63,850 nt of DNA from Aliarcobacter sp. (GCA_028703945.1 JAQVLW010000010.1:1-63850); one strand, 5' to 3'; positions 1-9,351 are shown, counted from the first letter of the stretch. Numbers and translations: made by a program. Notes: a model not told the origin generated them from the sequence alone.

Positions 1-127
1 CTACTGGAAAAAATCTTCTTAATATTTTCCCTTGAGTAATAAATACTGCAATTATTAAGAATGTAAATACTATTCCCATTCCTATTAATAGTAATTTTAC
101 AACTTCTGCTACTAAGTTTATTTCCAT
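1..127 (-). CDS. OadG-like decarboxylase gamma subunit, N-terminal part (cut by window edge)
   Basis: Only the first 42 codons lie in the window. The peptide begins MEINLVAEVVKLLLIGMG and continues as one hydrophobic helix (about residues 9-33), followed by a basic stretch (KILRRFF). This matches the short single-span gamma chains of sodium-pumping oxaloacetate/methylmalonyl-CoA decarboxylases (OadG family), which hold the alpha and beta subunits together at the inner membrane. The ATG at 127 has a strong ribosome site (GGAGAA) about six bases upstream. The alpha and beta subunit genes would lie beyond the left edge, which cannot be checked here. Other small one-span proteins could look similar, so the call rests on the start, helix and basic tail together. 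Confidence 0.65.
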   Translation of the reverse strand, partial: MEINLVAEVVKLLLIGMGIVFTFLIIAVFITQGKILRRFFPV

Positions 128-239
128 AATACTTTCTCCATGGTTACTATCTGTAATTGTCATTGTAATAATATATAAAAGTTGCTTTAGTAATATTTAT
201 ATTCCTATTTAATCTTTATTAAATTTCTAAATTTATCAT

Positions 240-335
240 TTATAATATTTTTTCTCCAAATTCATATATTAAATTATCAAGTTTATTTAGTATTTTAATA
301 ATATCTGCTTTTGTTTTAATCAATTTAATTGTCAT
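240..335 (-). CDS. Possible 31-residue peptide divergent from the S24 repressor
   Basis: A short frame starts MTIKLIKTKADIIKIL and ends EKIL before a TAA. It is lysine- and isoleucine-rich and would form one amphipathic helix. Support comes from a good ribosome site (AAAAGGAA, seven bases before the ATG) and a well-formed minus-strand promoter at 405-377 (TTGAAA, 17-base spacer, TATAAA). That promoter shares its operator with the repressor gene. The peptide sits where a cro-like gene would be in a phage immunity region, but it has no helix-turn-helix. I do not recognise the product. It could also be a leader or a chance frame in AT-rich DNA. Confidence 0.35.
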   Translation of the reverse strand: MTIKLIKTKADIIKILNKLDNLIYEFGEKIL

Positions 336-346
336 TTTGATTCCTT

Positions 347-418
347 TTGAATAAAATATTTCAAATAGTATAATATTTTATAAAAATACTTGAAAAATAT
401 TTCAATTTGTAATATAAT
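347..418. promoter_or_regulatory. Divergent promoter/operator region of the S24 repressor gene
   Basis: Two similar inverted repeats are present: TTGAA-N8-TTCAA at 347-364 and TTGAAA-AATA-TTTCAA at 390-405. The second provides a -35 box in each direction. On the plus strand TTGAAA (390-395) is followed after 17 bases by TATAAT (413-418), leading to the repressor. On the minus strand TTGAAA (405-400) is followed after 17 bases by TATAAA (382-377), leading to the 31-residue frame. The first repeat likewise precedes a TATAAT at 369-374 after 16 bases. The layout suggests an autoregulated, CI/LexA-like switch; operator function is inferred. Confidence 0.6.
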
Positions 419-445
419 TGTCTTTTTAGATAAAAAGGATGCTTT

Positions 446-1102
446 ATGTTAATAGTTGATGAAATTATTGAGAAATTAAAAGATATTTTGAGTGCTGATG
501 GTAAAAATGGTAAAGTATTTGATAAAGATGTTGCAAATTCTTTACAATTGAGTCAAGCAAATTTTGCAACAATGAAAAACCGAGGGAAAATTCCCTTTTC
601 GAATATTCTTAATTTTTGTGCAAAAAAGAAGATTTCAATTAACTGGCTTTTATATGATCAAAATCCTGGTTCTTTAGTTGACACAACAGATAAATATTGG
701 ATTAAATATTATCCTACTGTATCTGTGAGTGCAGGTGGTGGAGCTTATGAATCAGAAGATAATTATGAATCATTACAATTACCAACTTATTTTGTAACAA
801 TGTTAGGAGGAAAAGAAAACCTAAAAAACATTGATGCTATAAATGTAGTAGGGGATTCTATGGAACCAACATTAAATAGTGATAATATAATATTTATTGA
901 TAAAACAAAAAGTGATATTAGTAGAGATGGAATTTATGCATTTACAACAACCCATGGTCTATTTGTAAAAAGAATACAAAGAAGAGTTGATGGAAAGTTA
1001 GATATTATTTCTGATAATAAAGACTATCCATCTCAAATTTTAAATAAAAATGAATTAGAAATATTAGGAAAAGTTATAAGTTCTTTTGGAATGGTTTATT
1101 AA
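446..1102 (+). CDS. S24-family (LexA/CI-like) self-cleaving transcriptional repressor
   Basis: The protein has 218 residues. Residues about 5-70 form a helical DNA-binding domain (VANSLQLSQANFATMKNRG is the likely helix-turn-helix). Residues about 88-215 form the S24 peptidase fold. The Ser-Lys dyad is visible as S138 (VVGDSMEPT) and K175 (GLFVKRIQRR), and the likely self-cleavage site is A96-G97 in SVSAGGGAYE. In this family RecA filaments trigger cleavage, which releases the target genes. The ATG follows an AAGGAT ribosome site and a strong promoter with an inverted-repeat operator, so autoregulation is likely. Its targets are unknown apart from the divergent 31-residue frame. It ends one base from the convergent gene downstream. 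Length and domain order fit stand-alone phage-type repressors as well as chromosomal ones. Confidence 0.85.
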   Translation: MLIVDEIIEKLKDILSADGKNGKVFDKDVANSLQLSQANFATMKNRGKIPFSNILNFCAKKKISINWLLYDQNPGSLVDTTDKYWIKYYPTVSVSAGGGAYESEDNYESLQLPTYFVTMLGGKENLKNIDAINVVGDSMEPTLNSDNIIFIDKTKSDISRDGIYAFTTTHGLFVKRIQRRVDGKLDIISDNKDYPSQILNKNELEILGKVISSFGMVY

Positions 1103-1103
1103 T

Positions 1104-2102
1104 TTAAAATAGAGTTAAACTTTTTTCACTTTTCAGAATATATGTTTGGACTTGATTATAATTAAAACCCATTAAATATATAGCATTACATTTAAATTTT
1201 CTTAAAATAGGTTTTAATTCATCAAGAGTATTAATGATAATTTGTTCATCTTTTTTTAAATATTCTATATACTCAGATGTAATAAAAATAGTTTTTGCAT
1301 ATTTATATTTTATCTTCATATATAAAATTTCATTTGCATATAAACTTTGTGTATCTTGACAAATAATAAATCTATCACTTTTACCAAATTCAATTAAATT
1401 AAAATTTCTATCAATAAATAGTGGTTTTAGATTATTAAATGATTTTAATTTGCCAAAATCTATATTTCCTCCTAAAAAGTTGTAAACTCTTAAAAACTGT
1501 GCTAAATATAAACTAGGAATTTTTAATTTTGAAAAATATACATTATTATGTGAGAAAGAAGTTTCAAATAATGAATGTTCTATTAAATTTTCTATTTCTA
1601 ATTTAGTAGTAATTTTACTAAAATCTTTGTTTTCTGGATAAATTTTATTTAATATTTCAGCATTAGAAGAGATGATTACATCATTTTGTTCTATTTCATC
1701 GATGATTTTAAATAGATTTTCTAATTTATTTGGTATTAATTTAATACTTTTTAAAAAAGCCGAAGAGTAAATTCTTAATAATTGGTAAGTTACTTTATCA
1801 CAAGAGTAAGCTTCTAAATTTAAAATTGATAATTTATATCTTATTAACTTAATAATACAATCATCTATATTTTTTACTTTTATCCAAGCAATTTCATTAT
1901 CAAGAATAGGTGAGTTTATTTCAAGAATAATTGCAAAAGCCCCATTTTTTATGGCTAATTCAATCTCATTTATATCTTTTGAAATAAATAAATCACCTTC
2001 TTTTACTTTTTTAGCATTTGTTTTGATTGAGTATATAAAAGAGATAGATGGAGAGTTTAAAAGTTCTCCATCTACAATATCTAAAATAGAAGAAATTTGC
2101 AC
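1104..2102 (-). CDS. Unknown protein with a Mur-ligase N-terminal-like domain
   Basis: The product has 332 residues. Residues about 1-85 resemble the UDP-substrate-binding first domain of MurF/MurE: a SIKTNAKKVKEGDLFIS stretch, then an alternating AIKNGAFAIILE segment. However, no ATP-binding GTNGKT-type loop follows, so the catalytic centre and the C-terminal ligase domains are absent. The rest is rich in Leu, Ile, Lys and Asn with no motif I recognise. It starts one base into the metG stop codon, so the two are probably co-translated. From memory, Campylobacter also carries an uncharacterised gene directly after metG. A ligase function is not supported. Confidence 0.5.
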   Translation of the reverse strand: MQISSILDIVDGELLNSPSISFIYSIKTNAKKVKEGDLFISKDINEIELAIKNGAFAIILEINSPILDNEIAWIKVKNIDDCIIKLIRYKLSILNLEAYSCDKVTYQLLRIYSSAFLKSIKLIPNKLENLFKIIDEIEQNDVIISSNAEILNKIYPENKDFSKITTKLEIENLIEHSLFETSFSHNNVYFSKLKIPSLYLAQFLRVYNFLGGNIDFGKLKSFNNLKPLFIDRNFNLIEFGKSDRFIICQDTQSLYANEILYMKIKYKYAKTIFITSEYIEYLKKDEQIIINTLDELKPILRKFKCNAIYLMGFNYNQVQTYILKSEKSLTLF

Positions 2103-4054
2103 TAGCTTATTTTTGTTCCAGATTTTTTAGGCGCTTCTGGTCTTAATAATGATAAACCATTTTCATCACGGGCAGCCATTAACATTCCCTCACTTATCAT
2201 TCCCATAAGTTTTGCTGGTTTTAAGTTTGCAACAACACAAGCTTGAGTTCCTACAAGTTCTTCAGCAGAATAATACTCTTTGATTCCAGCTAGAATTTGC
2301 CTATTTCTTCCTTCACCTAAATCAACTTGAAGTTTTAACAGTTTTGCTGATTTTGGAACTTCTTCTGCTTCAACTATTGTTCCAATTTTTAAAGTTGTTT
2401 GGAAAAATTGATCAATAGTGATTAAATTATCATCTTCAACTACTTTTGTAGTTTTTTCATTTTTCATTTCACATTCTGATTTTGTAATATCTGAAGATGC
2501 AGGTTGTTCTAATAAAACTTCTTCAATTCTTGGAAATAGTTGATCAACTTTTGTGATAACTGTATCAGGAATTAAATTTTTATTTTTAATTAAAGAGTTA
2601 TAAGTTGCTGTATCAATTTTTATTCCTAAAGATTGTGCAATTAAAGATATTTTTTCAGGCATAACAGAGTCTAAAAGTAGGGCAACTTTAGCCATGATAT
2701 TTGTAATTAATGCAACTAAAGCCATTGCTTCATCAGCTTTTCCATCTTTCATTAGATTCCATGGTTCATAGTCATTTATTGCTTTATTCGCAATTGTTAA
2801 TACTTTCCATAAATCTTCTAAATATCTATTTATTTGCATATTAAAAATATAAGCTTCAACATTTTCTAAAATTGCATTTACTTCTGCTAATTCTTTTGCA
2901 TGGAATTTTTCAACATCAACTGAACTTACTTTATAATCAAAATATTTTCCACTCATTCCTGAAATTCTATTTAATAGATTTCCTAAATCATTTCCTAAAT
3001 CTGAATTAATTCTGTCAATTAAGGCTTTTTGTGAAAAATCTCCATCTTGTCCAAAAGGTACTTCTCTTAACATAAAGTATCTAAATGCATCAAGCCCATA
3101 AGCATCAGCTACAAGTTTTGGGTCAACAACATTTCCTTTTGATTTAGACATTTTTTCACCATCTCTTGTCCACCAACCATGAGCTGCTATGTGTTTTGGA
3201 AGAGGTAAATCCAAAGACATTAAAAATGCCGGCCAATAAATAGCATGGAATCTTAAAATATCTTTTCCAACTAAATGAATATTCGCTGGCCAAAAATTCA
3301 TGTTTTTATCATCTGTTCCATATCCAAGTGCTGTAATATAGTTCATTAAAGCATCTAACCAAACATACATAACATGTTTTGGTTCATTCATAGAATCAGG
3401 TAATTTAACACCCCAATCAAATGAAGTTCTTGAAATTGATAAATCTCTTAATCCACCTTTTACAAAGTTAGAAATTTCATTTTTTTTAGCTCTTGGTAAA
3501 ATACAATCTTCATTTTCTTCATACCATTTGATTAATTTATCTTCATATTTTGATAATTTGAAGAAATAACTCTCTTCTTTTACAATTGAAGTAGCTCTTC
3601 CACAATCAGGACAAAATTGTTCATCAACTAACTGTTTCTCAGTGAAAAATGTCTCACATGATACACAATAAAAACCTTCGTATTCGCCTTTATAAATATC
3701 ACCTTTGTCAAACATAGTTTGAAAAGCTTTTTGAACACCTAGTTTATGTTCTTCATCAGTTGTTCTTATAAATTTATCATAAGTAATATCAAAATTATCC
3801 CATAAAGTTTTAAATTTACCTGAAATTTCATCAGCATATTCTTTTGCAGTTTTTCCTCTTAATTCAGCACTTTGAGCAATTTTTTGTCCATGTTCATCAG
3901 TCCCTGTTAAAAGAAATGTATTTAAACCAATTAACCTTGAATATCTAGCTAACATATCAGCTATAATCGTAGTATATGCATGACCTATGTGAGCTACATC
4001 ATTTACATAATAAATTGGTGTTGTTATATAAACATTTTTACAAGATTCTTCCAT
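2102..4054 (-). CDS. metG: Methionyl-tRNA synthetase
   Basis: The enzyme charges tRNA-Met with methionine in the cytoplasm, for both initiation and elongation. It has 650 residues. The class I motifs are intact: HIGH at 22-25 and KMSKS at 301-305. A zinc knuckle of four cysteines is at C130, C133, C148 and C151. The C-terminal part (about 545-650) is the EMAP-II-like tRNA-binding domain that also dimerises the enzyme (KLQVDLGEGRNRQILAGI). Start and length are normal for the two-domain form. It lies 30 bases after a small Cys protein gene and overlaps the next gene by one base. Confidence 0.97.
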   Translation of the reverse strand: MEESCKNVYITTPIYYVNDVAHIGHAYTTIIADMLARYSRLIGLNTFLLTGTDEHGQKIAQSAELRGKTAKEYADEISGKFKTLWDNFDITYDKFIRTTDEEHKLGVQKAFQTMFDKGDIYKGEYEGFYCVSCETFFTEKQLVDEQFCPDCGRATSIVKEESYFFKLSKYEDKLIKWYEENEDCILPRAKKNEISNFVKGGLRDLSISRTSFDWGVKLPDSMNEPKHVMYVWLDALMNYITALGYGTDDKNMNFWPANIHLVGKDILRFHAIYWPAFLMSLDLPLPKHIAAHGWWTRDGEKMSKSKGNVVDPKLVADAYGLDAFRYFMLREVPFGQDGDFSQKALIDRINSDLGNDLGNLLNRISGMSGKYFDYKVSSVDVEKFHAKELAEVNAILENVEAYIFNMQINRYLEDLWKVLTIANKAINDYEPWNLMKDGKADEAMALVALITNIMAKVALLLDSVMPEKISLIAQSLGIKIDTATYNSLIKNKNLIPDTVITKVDQLFPRIEEVLLEQPASSDITKSECEMKNEKTTKVVEDDNLITIDQFFQTTLKIGTIVEAEEVPKSAKLLKLQVDLGEGRNRQILAGIKEYYSAEELVGTQACVVANLKPAKLMGMISEGMLMAARDENGLSLLRPEAPKKSGTKIS

Positions 4055-4084
4055 TATTTACCTTTTTTCTTTTTTATAATTATC

Positions 4085-4291
4085 TTAAAATTCAAATCCA
4101 CCGCCAGCACCTTTATTCATAGATTCATAAACGGATTTAACATATCTTTTTCTTAATTCACATTCAAAAAACTTACCACAATCTGAACAAGTTTTTAAAC
4201 TGTTTGATTGTTGACAACTTTTTAATTCAACTAACATATTCTCTAGTTTAATATCCCACTCATCAATAACTATATCTTCGTGATTAGACAT
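4085..4291 (-). CDS. Small conserved four-cysteine protein, function unknown
   Basis: The product has 68 residues with cysteines at 26, 35, 38 and 44 (spacing C-x8-C-x2-C-x5-C), followed by a basic helix and a glycine-rich tail (GAGGGFEF). The cysteines could bind zinc or an iron-sulfur cluster. The start overlaps the end of fbp by eight bases, so it is translated with fbp, and metG follows. From memory, Campylobacter has a protein of this size at the same place between metG and fbp, which argues that it is a real gene. Confidence 0.7.
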   Translation of the reverse strand: MSNHEDIVIDEWDIKLENMLVELKSCQQSNSLKTCSDCGKFFECELRKRYVKSVYESMNKGAGGGFEF

Positions 4292-5126
4292 TTTTTTTAT
4301 AAACTTCTAAAACTCTTTTAATTTCATTATTTGAACCAAAAAAGCATGGAGTTGTATCATGAATATGAGTAGTTTGTACTTCTAAAACTCTTTTAAATCC
4401 ATCAATAGCTCCACCACCAGCTTTTTCATAAGCCAAAGCAAAAGGGAATACTTCAAATAATTGTCTTAATTTTCCTTTTGGTCTATCTGTAGTTCCTGGA
4501 TATGAAAATAATCCACCACCTTTTAATAAAATTTGATGTAAATCTGGAACCATTCCACCACTATATCTTAATCTATAACCATCATTAAAAATATCATCAA
4601 TTAGTTGCTTATGAAAAGGTGCCCAACAGTTTTGTGTTGAACCAGGTGCATTTAATTTACCTTTTTCATTTAGTTTTATATTTTGGATAAATTTAAACTC
4701 ATTATTTAACAGTCTATACATTTTAACATCATTTATTGTAACAACCATTTCAACTCTTGGACCAAACACAACATAAACAGAAGCAACTATATTAGCAGCA
4801 TTAAATTCATTTTCATAAATACCAAAAATAGAACCAACAGATAAATTTACATCAACTAATGATGAACCATCTAATGGGTCATAAGCTATTAAATATTTAC
4901 CATTTTCGTGTAAATTTACAATAGCTTCCTGTTCTTCACTTACAATTGCTTTAATTGATGGAATTTTTTTGAAAATTTCTTCAATAATTTTATCACTTGC
5001 AATATCAAGTTTTAGTTGTGTATCACCAGTTGAATTTTCATGTTCACTTTTTCCTGTATCACCAGTTTGGATTAAATCTCTAATCTTAATCGCTGATTCT
5101 TCGATTGCTTTAATAATTTCTTGCAT
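4284..5126 (-). CDS. fbp: Fructose-1,6-bisphosphatase, class I
   Basis: The enzyme removes the 1-phosphate from fructose 1,6-bisphosphate, the committed step of gluconeogenesis, using magnesium. The metal and phosphate site YDPLDGSS is present, with an upstream acidic SEEQE metal ligand segment. The later [19 protein letters not shown] region is typical of the sugar-phosphate pocket. I place the start at the ATG at 5126 ([11 protein letters not shown], 280 residues), because AAGAGAG lies six bases before it. An in-frame ATG at 5144 has no ribosome site and would overlap mobB. The end overlaps the following four-cysteine gene by eight bases. Confidence 0.95.
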   Translation of the reverse strand: MQEIIKAIEESAIKIRDLIQTGDTGKSEHENSTGDTQLKLDIASDKIIEEIFKKIPSIKAIVSEEQEAIVNLHENGKYLIAYDPLDGSSLVDVNLSVGSIFGIYENEFNAANIVASVYVVFGPRVEMVVTINDVKMYRLLNNEFKFIQNIKLNEKGKLNAPGSTQNCWAPFHKQLIDDIFNDGYRLRYSGGMVPDLHQILLKGGGLFSYPGTTDRPKGKLRQLFEVFPFALAYEKAGGGAIDGFKRVLEVQTTHIHDTTPCFFGSNNEIKRVLEVYKKNV

Positions 5127-5127
5127 T

Positions 5128-5625
5128 TTATACTCTCTTTGCATTTTTATTAATCCACAAAATTATCTCTTCTGGATTATTTAAATCTAATATATCAATA
5201 CTATCAGGAATTTCATTTTTATTTATTGTTTCATCACAAGCAATTGCATTTGAAACACTAAAATAACTTTCATCTAATCTTTCTCTAAAGATAGAAATCC
5301 TTGGTAATTCAAGAGTTTTTAAACCCTCAACTAACAAATAATCAAAATCTTGAAATAGTTCAACCATTTCATCGATGTTAGAAGTACTTTTTTTAAATAA
5401 AGTCGTTTTATTTGGACTTACTACTGCAACATCAGCACCTGTTTGAGAGAATTTAAAAGAATCTTTTCCTTCTCTATCAAAAACGGCTTTATCTTTTGGA
5501 TCATGTTTAATAATACAAACTTTAAAACCACCATCATTAAGAATACTCGAAACTTTTACAATAGCAGTTGTTTTACCACTATTTGAAGGACCTGAAAAGG
5601 CTACAATTAATCTTTTTTTATTCAT
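5128..5625 (-). CDS. mobB: Molybdopterin-guanine dinucleotide biosynthesis protein B
   Basis: This is a 165-residue P-loop protein. The Walker A motif GPSNSGKTT occupies residues 12-20, and the [20 protein letters not shown] and LLVEGLK segments are typical of MobB. MobB assists MobA when GMP is attached to molybdopterin, making the bis-MGD cofactor used by nitrate, formate and similar reductases. No mobA is in the window. It is the first gene of the run mobB-fbp-small protein-metG and starts divergently from a lipoprotein gene. Confidence 0.93.
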   Translation of the reverse strand: MNKKRLIVAFSGPSNSGKTTAIVKVSSILNDGGFKVCIIKHDPKDKAVFDREGKDSFKFSQTGADVAVVSPNKTTLFKKSTSNIDEMVELFQDFDYLLVEGLKTLELPRISIFRERLDESYFSVSNAIACDETINKNEIPDSIDILDLNNPEEIILWINKNAKRV

Positions 5626-5701
5626 AGTTTGGATTTTATCTAAATGATTGTTAAAGTTATTTTAATGTACAATAATTGCTATTTAAAGCTTTGGAGAGTT
5701 T

Positions 5702-6181
5702 ATGTATAAAATATTGTTGCTTCTATTTATTTCACTTTTTTTTGTTTCTTGCGGTTTAAAAAATAATGCATTTAGATATTTTGAAAAAGATGAAATTGAA
5801 ACAAAAGGTGTTCAATACACTAAAAAAACAGATATAGTAAAAAATAATGAAGTTGATGTTATATTTTGGGCAACTTATTTAAATAAAATTGATAAGAAAA
5901 TTTCTGATACAAATGAAGAATTATTTTTAGTTTCAGTATATTTTACAAATAAAGACTCACAAGATATTTTTGAAAACAATTACTCATTTTTATTAAATGG
6001 AATAGAGCCAATTTCTCTTGAAAAAATAGAAAAAGATAATGAAAACTTTAAAAGTTTAATGTTAAAAAATAATTGGGGAAAATATTATTTAGTAAAATTT
6101 ACTAGCCAAGATGTTTATAATTTAACAATTCAATTAAAAGATCAAGGTGCTAATTCGGCTCAATTAAATTTTGAAAAATAG
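5702..6181 (+). CDS. Predicted lipoprotein, function unknown
   Basis: The 159-residue product begins with a lipoprotein signal peptide: a hydrophobic run ending in the lipobox FVSCG, with acylation expected at C17. The mature part is mainly beta with many Lys and Asn residues (about 40-75 and 95-155). A GGAGAG ribosome site precedes the ATG, and the promoter lies in the 76-base divergent gap with mobB. The last 32 bases overlap the end of the convergent slt gene, so neither gene can have a terminator outside the other's coding region. A lipoprotein at this place is also known in Campylobacter, by memory. Confidence 0.8.
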   Translation: MYKILLLLFISLFFVSCGLKNNAFRYFEKDEIETKGVQYTKKTDIVKNNEVDVIFWATYLNKIDKKISDTNEELFLVSVYFTNKDSQDIFENNYSFLLNGIEPISLEKIEKDNENFKSLMLKNNWGKYYLVKFTSQDVYNLTIQLKDQGANSAQLNFEK

Positions 6182-7808
6182 TCGATAAATCAATTCTATT
6201 TTCACTGTTTAAGTAATTATTATAAATATAATAATTAGCTAATACTTTTTTTCCATATTCTCTTGTTTCAGCAAAAGAGATTAATTCCATACTTAAAAAA
6301 GGTTCAAATCTGTTTTTTTTAGCAAATAGACCTTTTTTTAGTTGAGTTTTCGTATATCCAGCTCCACCATTATACGCATAAGCCATAAATAAGGGATTAT
6401 TGTTAAACTGTTTTATTAAATCATCTAAATGATAACTTCCGTATCTTATATTGATATTTGGAATAAATTGTTCATAAACATTGTAGTTTTCATTTAGTTT
6501 TTTTGCAATATCTGATGATAAAAATGGCATGATTTGCATTACACCTTGAGCAGATGAAAATGAAATAGATGAAGGTATAAAATGACTTTCTTGTCTTGCT
6601 ATTGAATAAATCAATACTTGTTTTTCTACATCATAATTTTTTATTATATTTCTATAAGGTGTAATAAAATATTGTTTTTTGTATTTAGTGAATCTTTCTA
6701 AAATAAAAGCATGATGAACTAAAGTATTTTCATCTGAGAATAAATTTTCATATTTTTGTAGTTTTTGTTCATCAAAATTCTTTTTAGTATCATCTAAAAC
6801 TTTCATCCATTCAAAAGGGTCATAAATATTAAATGATGATTTTGTATTTTTTAATGGAATAGAATACTCAATGTTATCAATTTGTAAATTAAGTAACTCT
6901 TTTGCATATAATGAATAAATATTATTATCCCAACTTAAAGCTAATTCTTCAAGATAAAGTTGATTCTGAGTTAATAAATAAATCCAAAATAAGGATTTAT
7001 CTTTATATGTTCTTAAATATGATTTTTGATTTGCTTCATTGAAAAATTTTAATGCAATATTTAAATTATTATTATTTACAGCATTAATTCCTAATGAAAA
7101 TAAGTTTTCAGAATTCATTTGAGGATTATTTTCTATTGTTAAGAGAGATTTTTGTAAATTAACTAAGCTTTTATCATAAATAACATATCGAAGAAATCTT
7201 TCAAAATTTTTACTTTGTGCAATCTTATTTACCAATTCTTGATTTAAAAATTTGTTAAAAAAATTGCTTCTATATTCTTTATTTAAATCAAAAAATAATC
7301 TAAAGAATCTATCCATATCTGAATTAATCAAAGAATTAAAAGGGTTATTCGATGCAATTACTTGTAAATCTTTTTTTAGAGTAGGGTAAGAATCAAGTTT
7401 ACTAATAAAAAGGTTTAAATCATTTTTTGAAATTTCTGTAGCTTCAATTAAAGATAATCCTAAAGCAATACATTTTGAATCTTCTTTTTTTAACTGTTCA
7501 ATTGAAGCTCGATAACATCTTAATTCTTCAGGTGGTAAAGTTTTAAATTTTTTATTATAAGCTTTTTTAACAGTAGCATTTGATTCATTAGCCATATTAT
7601 AAGCTATTTTTGCCTCTTCTATGGATATATCATCCTGTTCCAAATATTGAAGAATAAAAAAATCTTTAGCTACAGATTTTGGTTTTTGTTCAAGCCATTC
7701 TATAGTAACTTTAAAATCTTCTTTAAACATATCTGTAGTGTTTATCGAGGCACTTACCGATATATTAAATACTAAAATTATACAAATACTAAATAAAAGT
7801 TTTTTCAT
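6150..7808 (-). CDS. slt: Soluble lytic murein transglycosylase (Slt70-like)
   Basis: The 552-residue periplasmic enzyme has a signal peptide (residues 1-20) and a long helical superhelix domain (about 30-370). The C-terminal lysozyme-like domain carries the catalytic glutamate E407 in IARQESHF, with the SSAQGVMQIMP and AYNGGAG motifs after it. It cleaves the MurNAc-GlcNAc bond of peptidoglycan with 1,6-anhydro ring formation, for wall turnover. The next gene, yggT, lies just upstream in the same direction (15-base gap). The 3' end overlaps the convergent lipoprotein gene by 32 bases. Confidence 0.92.
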   Translation of the reverse strand: MKKLLFSICIILVFNISVSASINTTDMFKEDFKVTIEWLEQKPKSVAKDFFILQYLEQDDISIEEAKIAYNMANESNATVKKAYNKKFKTLPPEELRCYRASIEQLKKEDSKCIALGLSLIEATEISKNDLNLFISKLDSYPTLKKDLQVIASNNPFNSLINSDMDRFFRLFFDLNKEYRSNFFNKFLNQELVNKIAQSKNFERFLRYVIYDKSLVNLQKSLLTIENNPQMNSENLFSLGINAVNNNNLNIALKFFNEANQKSYLRTYKDKSLFWIYLLTQNQLYLEELALSWDNNIYSLYAKELLNLQIDNIEYSIPLKNTKSSFNIYDPFEWMKVLDDTKKNFDEQKLQKYENLFSDENTLVHHAFILERFTKYKKQYFITPYRNIIKNYDVEKQVLIYSIARQESHFIPSSISFSSAQGVMQIMPFLSSDIAKKLNENYNVYEQFIPNINIRYGSYHLDDLIKQFNNNPLFMAYAYNGGAGYTKTQLKKGLFAKKNRFEPFLSMELISFAETREYGKKVLANYYIYNNYLNSENRIDLSTIFQNLIEPN

Positions 7809-7823
7809 ATACTAAGAATGATA

Positions 7824-8096
7824 TTAGAATAATATATTTTTTAAGAAAGTTTCTAAAAATATTAAAGCAAAAATTAAAATAATAGGCGCTAAATCCATTC
7901 CACCAAAAACTGTTGGAATATATCTTCTAATTAAAGCATAAGCAGGTTCTGTTAATCTATAAAGCATTTGAACTATTGGATTATATGGATCTGGTCTAAC
8001 CCATGACAAAATAGCCGAAATTATAATAACCCATTTATATAAAAATATAATACTTAAAACAATCGTAAATACTGAACTTAATAACGCATCTATCAT
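7824..8096 (-). CDS. YggT-family inner-membrane protein
   Basis: The protein has 90 residues with two hydrophobic spans (about 5-28 and 68-88). Between them lies the family signature: [21 protein letters not shown], then a [14 protein letters not shown] turn. YggT proteins are linked to osmotic shock tolerance and, in some bacteria, to division-site or photosystem assembly. The exact role is not known. The start overlaps the end of gltX by four bases, and slt follows, as in the remembered Campylobacter order. Confidence 0.88.
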   Translation of the reverse strand: MIDALLSSVFTIVLSIIFLYKWVIIISAILSWVRPDPYNPIVQMLYRLTEPAYALIRRYIPTVFGGMDLAPIILIFALIFLETFLKNILF

Positions 8097-9349
8097 TTTA
8101 CTATTTCTCCCAAATAATTTTTAATCAAAGGATAAATATCTAAAATATTAGGACCATTATCATCACCTGTTAAAATATATCTTAATGGTTTAAATAAATT
8201 TTTATCTTTTAAATTTGTTTTTTCTGAAACATATTTTTTTAATTCTTCAAAATCATCAAAAAATGGTGCTTCTTTTAGACACTCTTTTAGTTTTAAAGAC
8301 TCTTCTTCAAAACCTGGAAGCAAAGTTTTTGGTGTAAAAATTGGAGCAACTTTTTCTTTTATCTCTTTTATGGTACTAGCTTCTTCTAAAAATATTTTTC
8401 CAAGCTTTCCAATATCTGTATCAGCAAATCCTAAGATTTTAGAAAGTCTTAAATTATCAATAGTTTCAAGATGTTTTCTATTTATAAATCTTAATTTATC
8501 AATATCAAATTTAGCAGAATCTTTCGAAATATTTTCAATTTTAAACCAAGAAATAGCTTCTTCAAGGCTAAATATTTCAGTTGGAGTTTCATTTCCAATT
8601 AAAACTAAATAATTTGCAATGGCACTTGGTAAAAAACCTTCTTCTATTAAATATTTTACAGAAATTACATTATCTTTTTCACTTATTGCATTTACAATAA
8701 CTGGTAGATGAATATATTTTATTTCTTTTGTATAACCTAAAGAGTTTCTAATATGGATTTGTTTTGGAGTATCGAAAAGATGATTTTCACATCTTATTAC
8801 TGTAGAAATATCCATAATCATATCATCAATAGCACAAGCATAGTTGTAAGTTGGTGTTTTATCTTGTTTTAAAATAATAAATGAATCAACATCAAAATCT
8901 GTAAATTTGATATTTTTTTCTGGTTCTTTAATTCTAACTGTAAAAGGTGCATTTGTATTTAAAACCGTATCATCAGATAAAGTTTCGCAAAAACCATCAT
9001 ATCTAAATGGTTTTCCATCTTTAATAGATTCTTCTCTTAATTCATCTAATTTTGAATCTGAACAAAAACATGCATATGCTTTTTTTTGTGTCATTAATTG
9101 TAGAGCCATTTTTTGATGATATTTTAAAGAATCACTTTGATAAGCAACACTTTTATATTCAATTGAAAAAAGATTTAAAATTTCTATAATCTCTTTGTCT
9201 TTTCCTTCAATATTTTGTTCAACATCTATATCTTCAATTCTTATTATTAAATCTTCATTTAATTGTTTTGATACAATATAATTAAATATAGCAACTCTTA
9301 AGTTACTAATATTCATATCTTCTGTTGGACTTGGTGCAAACCTTAGCAA
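8093..9349 (-). CDS. gltX: GluRS2-type glutamyl-tRNA synthetase homologue with lost catalytic motifs
   Basis: The 418-residue protein aligns end to end with the second glutamyl-tRNA synthetase of Campylobacter/Helicobacter (MLRFAPSPT start, RIEDx[30 protein letters not shown], anticodon-binding tail). Both class I signatures are changed. HIGH (usually MHIGN) reads MNISN at residues 12-16, so H13 and G15 are Asn and Ser. The KMSKR loop is missing: [11 protein letters not shown] (220-230) replaces it and is about four residues shorter. The frame is intact with a TTG start and a good AAGGA ribosome site, so it is not a simple pseudogene. It may have lost aminoacylation and kept tRNA binding, or be decaying. 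A second, canonical gltX would be expected elsewhere in the genome. Confidence 0.85.
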   Translation of the reverse strand: MLRFAPSPTEDMNISNLRVAIFNYIVSKQLNEDLIIRIEDIDVEQNIEGKDKEIIEILNLFSIEYKSVAYQSDSLKYHQKMALQLMTQKKAYACFCSDSKLDELREESIKDGKPFRYDGFCETLSDDTVLNTNAPFTVRIKEPEKNIKFTDFDVDSFIILKQDKTPTYNYACAIDDMIMDISTVIRCENHLFDTPKQIHIRNSLGYTKEIKYIHLPVIVNAISEKDNVISVKYLIEEGFLPSAIANYLVLIGNETPTEIFSLEEAISWFKIENISKDSAKFDIDKLRFINRKHLETIDNLRLSKILGFADTDIGKLGKIFLEEASTIKEIKEKVAPIFTPKTLLPGFEEESLKLKECLKEAPFFDDFEELKKYVSEKTNLKDKNLFKPLRYILTGDDNGPNILDIYPLIKNYLGEIVK

Positions 9350-9351
9350 AA

